From Terasakiella brassicae (GTDB lineage Bacteria > Pseudomonadota > Alphaproteobacteria > Rhodospirillales > Terasakiellaceae), in NCBI RefSeq assembly GCF_014641495.1, contig NZ_BMHV01000017.1:22041-86040 (forward strand): 64,000 nucleotides of DNA, written 5' to 3'. Both the position numbers and the translations under genes were made by a program. Below the pieces are notes generated by a model. The model saw only the letters and a list, made by a program, of their open reading frames with translations. It ran no database searches and was not told the origin of the DNA. This document shows, piece by piece, positions 59,884 through 64,000 of this stretch. Numbering within the stretch: position 1 is the first letter of the stretch; each line of letters begins with the position of its first letter.

Positions 59884-61284
59884 GTGAGACAACGTATAGA
59901 GCATGATCTTTTGGGTGATCTGGCGATTTCTGCGGATGTTTGGTACGGGGTGCAAACACAACGCGCCGTCAATAATTTTGCCATAACCGGAATACCGATC
60001 AGCCACTTTCCCGAACTGGTGAAGGCACTGGCGATGGTGAAATGGGCGGCGGCCAAAGCCAATGGTGATTTATGTTTGTTGGATAAAGATAAAGTGGATG
60101 CCATTGTTGCGGCTTGTCGCGATATTTGTGAAGGGCATCTTCACGACCAGTTTGTTGTTGATGTTATTCAAGGGGGCGCCGGGACATCAACCAATATGAA
60201 TGCCAATGAAGTGATTGCAAATTTGGCGCTGGCAAAATTAGGTTTTCAAAAGGGGGATTATAGACACCTACACCCCAATGATCATGTCAATCGGTCTCAG
60301 TCGACCAATGATGCCTATCCTACGGCCGCCTGTCTTGCGATTCAATTTGCGGTTGACCCTTTGATTGAAACGATCTCAAGCCTGATAACAGCCTTTTATA
60401 AAAAAGGAACCGAATTTAAACAGATCGTGAAAATGGGACGAACCCAATTGCAAGATGCTGTTCCCATGACCTTGGGTCAGGAATTCGAAGCGTTTGGCGT
60501 GACGCTGGGAGAAGACATATCGCGTTTGCGTGAAGTAACAGCCTTACTGTGTGAAGTTAATTTGGGAGGGACAGCCATCGGGACCGGTATCAATACGCAT
60601 CCTGATTATGCAAATTTGGCTGTTGGACATTTGGCATCGATTTCTGGAAAAGAGATGAAGTTAGCGGCAAATCTTGTTGAAGCCAGTTCCGATATGGGCG
60701 CGTTTGTTGCTTTTTCCGGCATTCTGAAACGGTTTGCGATTAAGTTAAGTAAAATTGCCAACGATCTGCGATTATTGTCAAGTGGGCCGCGTACAGGGAT
60801 TGGTGAAATTAAACTGCCGCCGATGCAGCCGGGGTCTTCTATTATGCCGGGTAAAGTTAATCCGGTTATTCCTGAAGCGGTTAATCAAACGGCTTATCAA
60901 GTCATTGCCGGTGATTTGGCGGTTACTTTGGCCGCAGAATCCGGGCAATTACAATTAAATGCGATGGAGCCTGTTATCATTTTTAACATTTTAAATTCGA
61001 TAAAAATGTTAAAAGAAACCTGCTTGATGTTTGAAACACGCTGTATTCAAGGTATTCAGGCAGATGAGGAACGATGTGCTTATCTTCTAAACCAAAGTAT
61101 TGGGACGATTACGGCACTGGTCCCACATATTGGATATGCAAATGCATCCCGAATTGCCCAAACGGCACTGCATACGGGTGAGACGGTCCGCTCCCTTGTT
61201 GTGAATGAAGGGATTTTAAGTGCTGAGGAATTGGATAAATTGCTCAGTCCGCAATCTATGCTGACACCGCAGTTTTTGTCGTAG
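59884..61284 (+). CDS. aspA: Aspartate ammonia-lyase AspA
   Basis: A 466-residue fumarase/aspartase-superfamily enzyme that converts aspartate to fumarate and ammonia. Start GTG 59884 (VRQRIEHDLLGD) is chosen because AAAGGAGG lies 8 bp upstream; an ATG 30 bp earlier precedes that RBS. Signature GSSIMPGKVNPVIPEAVNQ holds the catalytic Ser loop; EHDLLGDLAISADVWYGVQTQRAVNNF, GGAGTSTNMNANEVIAN and VNRSQSTNDAYPTA support aspartase over fumarase. Confidence 0.94.
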   Translation: MRQRIEHDLLGDLAISADVWYGVQTQRAVNNFAITGIPISHFPELVKALAMVKWAAAKANGDLCLLDKDKVDAIVAACRDICEGHLHDQFVVDVIQGGAGTSTNMNANEVIANLALAKLGFQKGDYRHLHPNDHVNRSQSTNDAYPTAACLAIQFAVDPLIETISSLITAFYKKGTEFKQIVKMGRTQLQDAVPMTLGQEFEAFGVTLGEDISRLREVTALLCEVNLGGTAIGTGINTHPDYANLAVGHLASISGKEMKLAANLVEASSDMGAFVAFSGILKRFAIKLSKIANDLRLLSSGPRTGIGEIKLPPMQPGSSIMPGKVNPVIPEAVNQTAYQVIAGDLAVTLAAESGQLQLNAMEPVIIFNILNSIKMLKETCLMFETRCIQGIQADEERCAYLLNQSIGTITALVPHIGYANASRIAQTALHTGETVRSLVVNEGILSAEELDKLLSPQSMLTPQFLS

Positions 61285-61294
61285 GGAGGTCTAA

Positions 61295-62314
61295 ATGAAA
61301 AAACCACGCATTTTAATTGTGTACACAGGCGGCACGATCGGCATGCGCCAGACCGATCATGGCTATGAACCTGTCGAAGGATTTGCAGACCTCTTAACCC
61401 GTCGATTAGAAGGGCGCACGTTAACCCCTTTGCCGGATTATGATCTGATTGAATTTGATAATCTTATTGATAGTGCAAACCTCCATCCAACAGACTGGAC
61501 GAAGATTGCGGGAACCATTATTGCCCATAAAGACAAATATGATGGATTTGTGATCCTGCATGGTACCGATACGATGGCTTATACCGCATCGGCACTTTCT
61601 TTCATTTTGTTGGGGTTGAATAAACCCGTTATTCTCACAGGTGCGCAAATTCCATTGATTGAGTTGCGAAATGATGCCTTTCCCAATGTCGTGACCAGTT
61701 TGATGTTGGCGGCAGATTATGACATTCCGGAAGTCTGTTTATATTTCAATGGTCGTATTATGCGCGGAAACCGATGTCGTAAATTAAAAAGTGCCGGATT
61801 TGACGCGTTTGATACACCAAATTTCCCGTGGCTGGGCACTGTGGGGATCAATATTGATATTCGTACAGAACTTTTACTGAGAAAAAAGACACCGGATTTC
61901 CATCAAAAAGAATTTCAGGCAAATTCCGTTGCAATGCTGCAACTTTATCCAGGTATTGATGCGCATATGTTTCGAGGGATGCTGGATAGCGAAGATCTAA
62001 AGGCTTTAATCATCTTGTCCTATGGGGTTGGCAATCCACCAAACAATAATAAAGGTCTCATTGATTTCTTGGCGGCGGCCCGTGCCAAAGGCTTGGTTGT
62101 CCTGAATGTCTCACAATGTATTGAAGGGGCTGTGCATCAAGGTGCATATGCTACAGGGGAGACCTTTAATCAAATCGGTGTTGTCCCTGCCTTGGACTTG
62201 ACCTTGGAAGCCGCCTTTACGAAGTTGCATTTTTTAATCAGTAAGGGGTGTAATAGTGATCTTATCCGGCGTGAGTTGCTGGTGCCTTATTGTGGGGAAT
62301 GTAATCCTTTGTGA
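61295..62314 (+). CDS. ansA: Type I L-asparaginase AnsA
   Basis: A 339-residue cytosolic asparaginase converting asparagine to aspartate, the substrate of aspA. The nucleophilic Thr motif is VYTGGTIGM, and the second Thr-Asp motif FVILHGTDTMAYTASALSF; no signal peptide, so it is the AnsA type. It begins 10 bp after aspA with GGAGG 8 bp upstream, forming an asparagine-to-fumarate operon. Confidence 0.94.
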   Translation: MKKPRILIVYTGGTIGMRQTDHGYEPVEGFADLLTRRLEGRTLTPLPDYDLIEFDNLIDSANLHPTDWTKIAGTIIAHKDKYDGFVILHGTDTMAYTASALSFILLGLNKPVILTGAQIPLIELRNDAFPNVVTSLMLAADYDIPEVCLYFNGRIMRGNRCRKLKSAGFDAFDTPNFPWLGTVGINIDIRTELLLRKKTPDFHQKEFQANSVAMLQLYPGIDAHMFRGMLDSEDLKALIILSYGVGNPPNNNKGLIDFLAAARAKGLVVLNVSQCIEGAVHQGAYATGETFNQIGVVPALDLTLEAAFTKLHFLISKGCNSDLIRRELLVPYCGECNPL

Positions 62315-62359
62315 GTCAAAACCTAACGATGTTGGATATTACGACCTAACAAAGTATAA

Positions 62360-62390
62360 GGCGGTGCATCTTGATGTATCGTCTTTTTTT
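62360..62390 (+). terminator. Terminator of the aspA-ansA operon
   Basis: GGCGGTGCATC and GATGTATCGTC pair through 11 positions (with G-U pairs) around TT and are followed by seven T. Confidence 0.88.
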
Positions 62391-62860
62391 GTTTGAATTT
62401 TTATTTCTTAAATGGTGCAACGTGATGCGCTTTGTGCGTTTGATAGCGTAAGAAGTGCACCATTTGCAAAATTCTAGAGCCAGATACTCTCGTCTATAAA
62501 AAATACAGAAAATAAAAAGAGGCGATTTGTTGGAATTGTTGCAGTTGCGAACTTGTCTGTGCAATTTTATTCTGATTATTTCGATAATGTAGAATAAAGT
62601 TTGAAAAATGAGTGTTTTTCTGCTGACAAAACAAACAAATTCAAAGCCCGCTCTAGTATGCTTGTTATCCGTAGAGTCTCAGTCACAAACATCGAATGTA
62701 ATGGTGTTCGGTTTGGGGATGATGTTTCTACGGACATTATAATAAATGGCACAAGCTATACATAACTGCGAATTTAATCAAAACATGGAGGTGTTCAGTT
62801 TTACACGCCGATCTTTGGTCTGGAAGAAAACTGGATTTCATTTCTTAGGAGAATTTAACT
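62391..62860. promoter_or_regulatory. aapJ upstream region with phased GTGC/GCAC half-sites
   Basis: About 470 bp without a credible gene. At 62415, 62434 and 62455 the plus strand has GTGC (GCAC on the minus strand), with ATGC at 62425 and AGCG at 62445 in step, giving 10-bp phasing like that upstream of aspA. AAATGGTGCA (62410-62419) and TGCACCATTT (62456-62465) make a perfect inverted repeat around this stretch. The rest is AT-rich and presumably holds the aapJ promoter; I saw nothing else specific. An AGGAG RBS lies before aapJ. Confidence 0.45.
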
Positions 62861-63883
62861 ATGAAAAAAACTTTGTCTGTCCTGACGGGCGCATTTGTTG
62901 TTACGGCTGTTACGGCCACCGCAGCAATGGCGGCCAGCACCCTTGATACGGTAAAAGCACGCGGTGAGTTGCTGTGTGGTGTTTCTGCCGGTCTTCCGGG
63001 CTTCTCTCTGCCTGATGAAAAAGGGAACTGGACAGGTCTTGATGTGGATACGTGCCGTGCGGTTGCGGCGGCTGTTCTGGGTGATGCCAACAAAACGAAG
63101 TTCATTCCGCTGACCGCGAAAGAACGTTTCACCGCATTGCAGTCCGGCGAGATTGACATGCTGTCTCGGAACACCACATGGACACACACACGGGATACCT
63201 CTTTGGGTCTGAACTTCACCGGCGTGAACTATTATGACGGTCAAGGCTTCCTCGTTCAAAAAGAACTGGGTGTGAAATCTGCGCTGGAATTGGACGGCGC
63301 GTCCGTTTGTATTCAGGCCGGGACCACAACCGAATTGAACCTTGCGGATTATTTCCGTCTCAACGGCATGAAATTCAGCCCGGTTGTTTACGATACGGCG
63401 GACCAGACCATCCAAGGGTTTGCGGCGGGTCGTTGCGACATTTTGACCTCTGACCAATCCCAGTTGTACGCGTTGCGTTCCAAGCTGGACAACCCCGATA
63501 CAGCCGTTGTTCTGCCGGAAGTTATTTCCAAAGAGCCGCTCGGCCCGGTTGTTCGTCAAGGTGATGACCAGTGGTTTAACATTGTCAAATGGACCTTGTT
63601 TGCACAAATCAATGCGGAAGAAATGGGTCTGACCTCTGCCAATATCGATGCGGCCATGAAAAGTGAAAACCCGTCCGTTCAACGTCTTGTCGGCACAAGC
63701 GGTGATGCGGGTGCGAAGCTTGGCCTGGGTGCAAACTGGGCGTTTGATGCTGTGAAACAGGTCGGTAACTACGGCGAAATGTTTGATCGTAACGTTGGCC
63801 CGAACACACCGTTGCAAATCTCTCGTGGTTTGAACGCGTTGTGGTCTAAAGGTGGTCTGCAGTACGCTCCGCCGGTTCGCTAG
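62861..63883 (+). CDS. aapJ: General L-amino acid ABC transporter substrate-binding protein AapJ
   Basis: A 340-residue periplasmic binding protein with signal SVLTGAFVVTAVTATAAMAA and the family sequence TLDTVKARGELLCGVSAGLPGFSLPDEKGNWTGLDVDTCRAVAAAVLGD, LSRNTTWTHTRDTSLGLNFTGVNYYDGQGFLV and NYGEMFDRNVG. It captures a broad range of L-amino acids for the AapQMP complex. The next gene starts at the window edge. Confidence 0.95.
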   Translation: MKKTLSVLTGAFVVTAVTATAAMAASTLDTVKARGELLCGVSAGLPGFSLPDEKGNWTGLDVDTCRAVAAAVLGDANKTKFIPLTAKERFTALQSGEIDMLSRNTTWTHTRDTSLGLNFTGVNYYDGQGFLVQKELGVKSALELDGASVCIQAGTTTELNLADYFRLNGMKFSPVVYDTADQTIQGFAAGRCDILTSDQSQLYALRSKLDNPDTAVVLPEVISKEPLGPVVRQGDDQWFNIVKWTLFAQINAEEMGLTSANIDAAMKSENPSVQRLVGTSGDAGAKLGLGANWAFDAVKQVGNYGEMFDRNVGPNTPLQISRGLNALWSKGGLQYAPPVR

Positions 63884-63907
63884 GATCACACGGTAGTTGA
63901 TATATGG

Positions 63908-63951
63908 GTGAGTGTGTTTTCTGCGGAGATTTCCTCGGCTAACACACTCAC
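63908..63951 (+). terminator. Hairpin with T-run between aapJ and the next aap gene
   Basis: GTGAGTGTGTT and AACACACTCAC form a perfect 11-bp stem followed by TTTTTCTTTTTTT. Within an operon this usually lets the binding protein be made in excess over the permeases by partial termination. Confidence 0.88.
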
Positions 63952-63983
63952 TTTTTCTTTTTTTAAGAGTTTGGAGTGTGCAT

Positions 63984-64000
63984 ATGTCGCAAACAAAGAA
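63984..64000 (+). CDS. aapQ: Start of the next aap gene (probable permease AapQ), cut by window
   Basis: ATG at 63984 after TTGGAGTGTGCAT begins MSQTK before the window ends. Identity is inferred only from the usual gene order aapJ-aapQ-aapM-aapP. Confidence 0.5.

Noticed and set aside
62855..63889. 344-codon minus-strand frame opposite aapJ
   Set aside because: Antisense shadow of a highly conserved binding-protein gene; Arg/Thr/Asn-rich with no family features.
1..64000. tRNA, rRNA, prophage or riboswitch
   Set aside because: No cloverleaf, rRNA segment, phage structural gene or recognisable riboswitch core was found in any intergenic gap on reading both strands.

Overview
The window looks like part of the chromosome of a free-living, probably aquatic alphaproteobacterium; a Rhodospirillales relative such as the Terasakiella/Thalassospira/Magnetospira group is my best guess from gene content and mid-range base composition, but no rRNA is present to confirm it. 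It carries a periplasmic PQQ/lanthanide alcohol-oxidation system, TonB-powered outer-membrane uptake, amino-acid catabolic operons (D-glutamate, histidine, aspartate/asparagine) and a type II-C CRISPR-Cas9 locus. No tRNA or rRNA gene was seen.

Layout. (1) 1-3107: mobilisation remnant (relaxase, MobC-like protein, HTH protein, an unknown gene cut by an IS3-type insertion, an orfA fragment, and a long palindrome made of IS ends that truncates a DUF779 gene). (2) 3367-21929: alcohol oxidation. Aldehyde dehydrogenase, a five-gene PQQ-associated ABC operon, a divergent operon of small secreted proteins, MxaJ-like, SoxYZ-like and metallohydrolase relay proteins, a PQQ alcohol dehydrogenase with the extra lanthanide-binding Asp, a LuxR-type response regulator, two hybrid histidine kinases, a FIST sensor and two cytochromes c. 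(3) 22034-29489: PQQ biosynthesis, pqqA-D-E followed by an unusual cassette (33-residue membrane peptide, PuuD-like membrane protein, SerC-like, PyrD-like, M48 peptidase, creatininase-like), and convergent pqqB-pqqC. (4) 29783-39772: DUF2946 protein, TonB receptor, sialidase-fold protein, TlpA-like thioredoxin, TonB-ExbB-ExbD, a two-component system, two PepSY proteins and a cytochrome b561. (5) 39944-43432: Lrp-type regulator and dgcN-dgcA-dat. (6) 43530-48775: tracrRNA, cas9-cas1-cas2 and an array of 8 repeats cut off by an IS3 remnant. (7) 48754-52287: SGNH hydrolase, NodU/CmcH-type carbamoyltransferase, DUF5989 and SxtJ proteins. (8) 52492-58811: hutI-H-U-G and hutC. (9) 58850-64000: XRE regulator, aspA-ansA and the start of an aap amino-acid ABC operon.

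How it fits together. Alcohols would be oxidised in the periplasm by the PQQ dehydrogenase, electrons would pass to cytochromes c, and the aldehyde would be oxidised by the ExaC-type dehydrogenase. A 17-bp motif close to YTMGACYTTTGKCNAAT precedes nearly every transcription unit of this system, including pqqA and pqqB, so it is probably the operator of a dedicated regulator.

Most notable: the shared operator; the PQQ cassette with two candidate peptidases; a solitary CRISPR-repeat-like sequence (29 of 36 bases identical) between pqqB and the TonB cluster, 14 kb from cas9; a sigma70-like promoter inside each CRISPR repeat; and GCAC half-sites phased at 10 bp upstream of both the XRE/aspA and aapJ genes.
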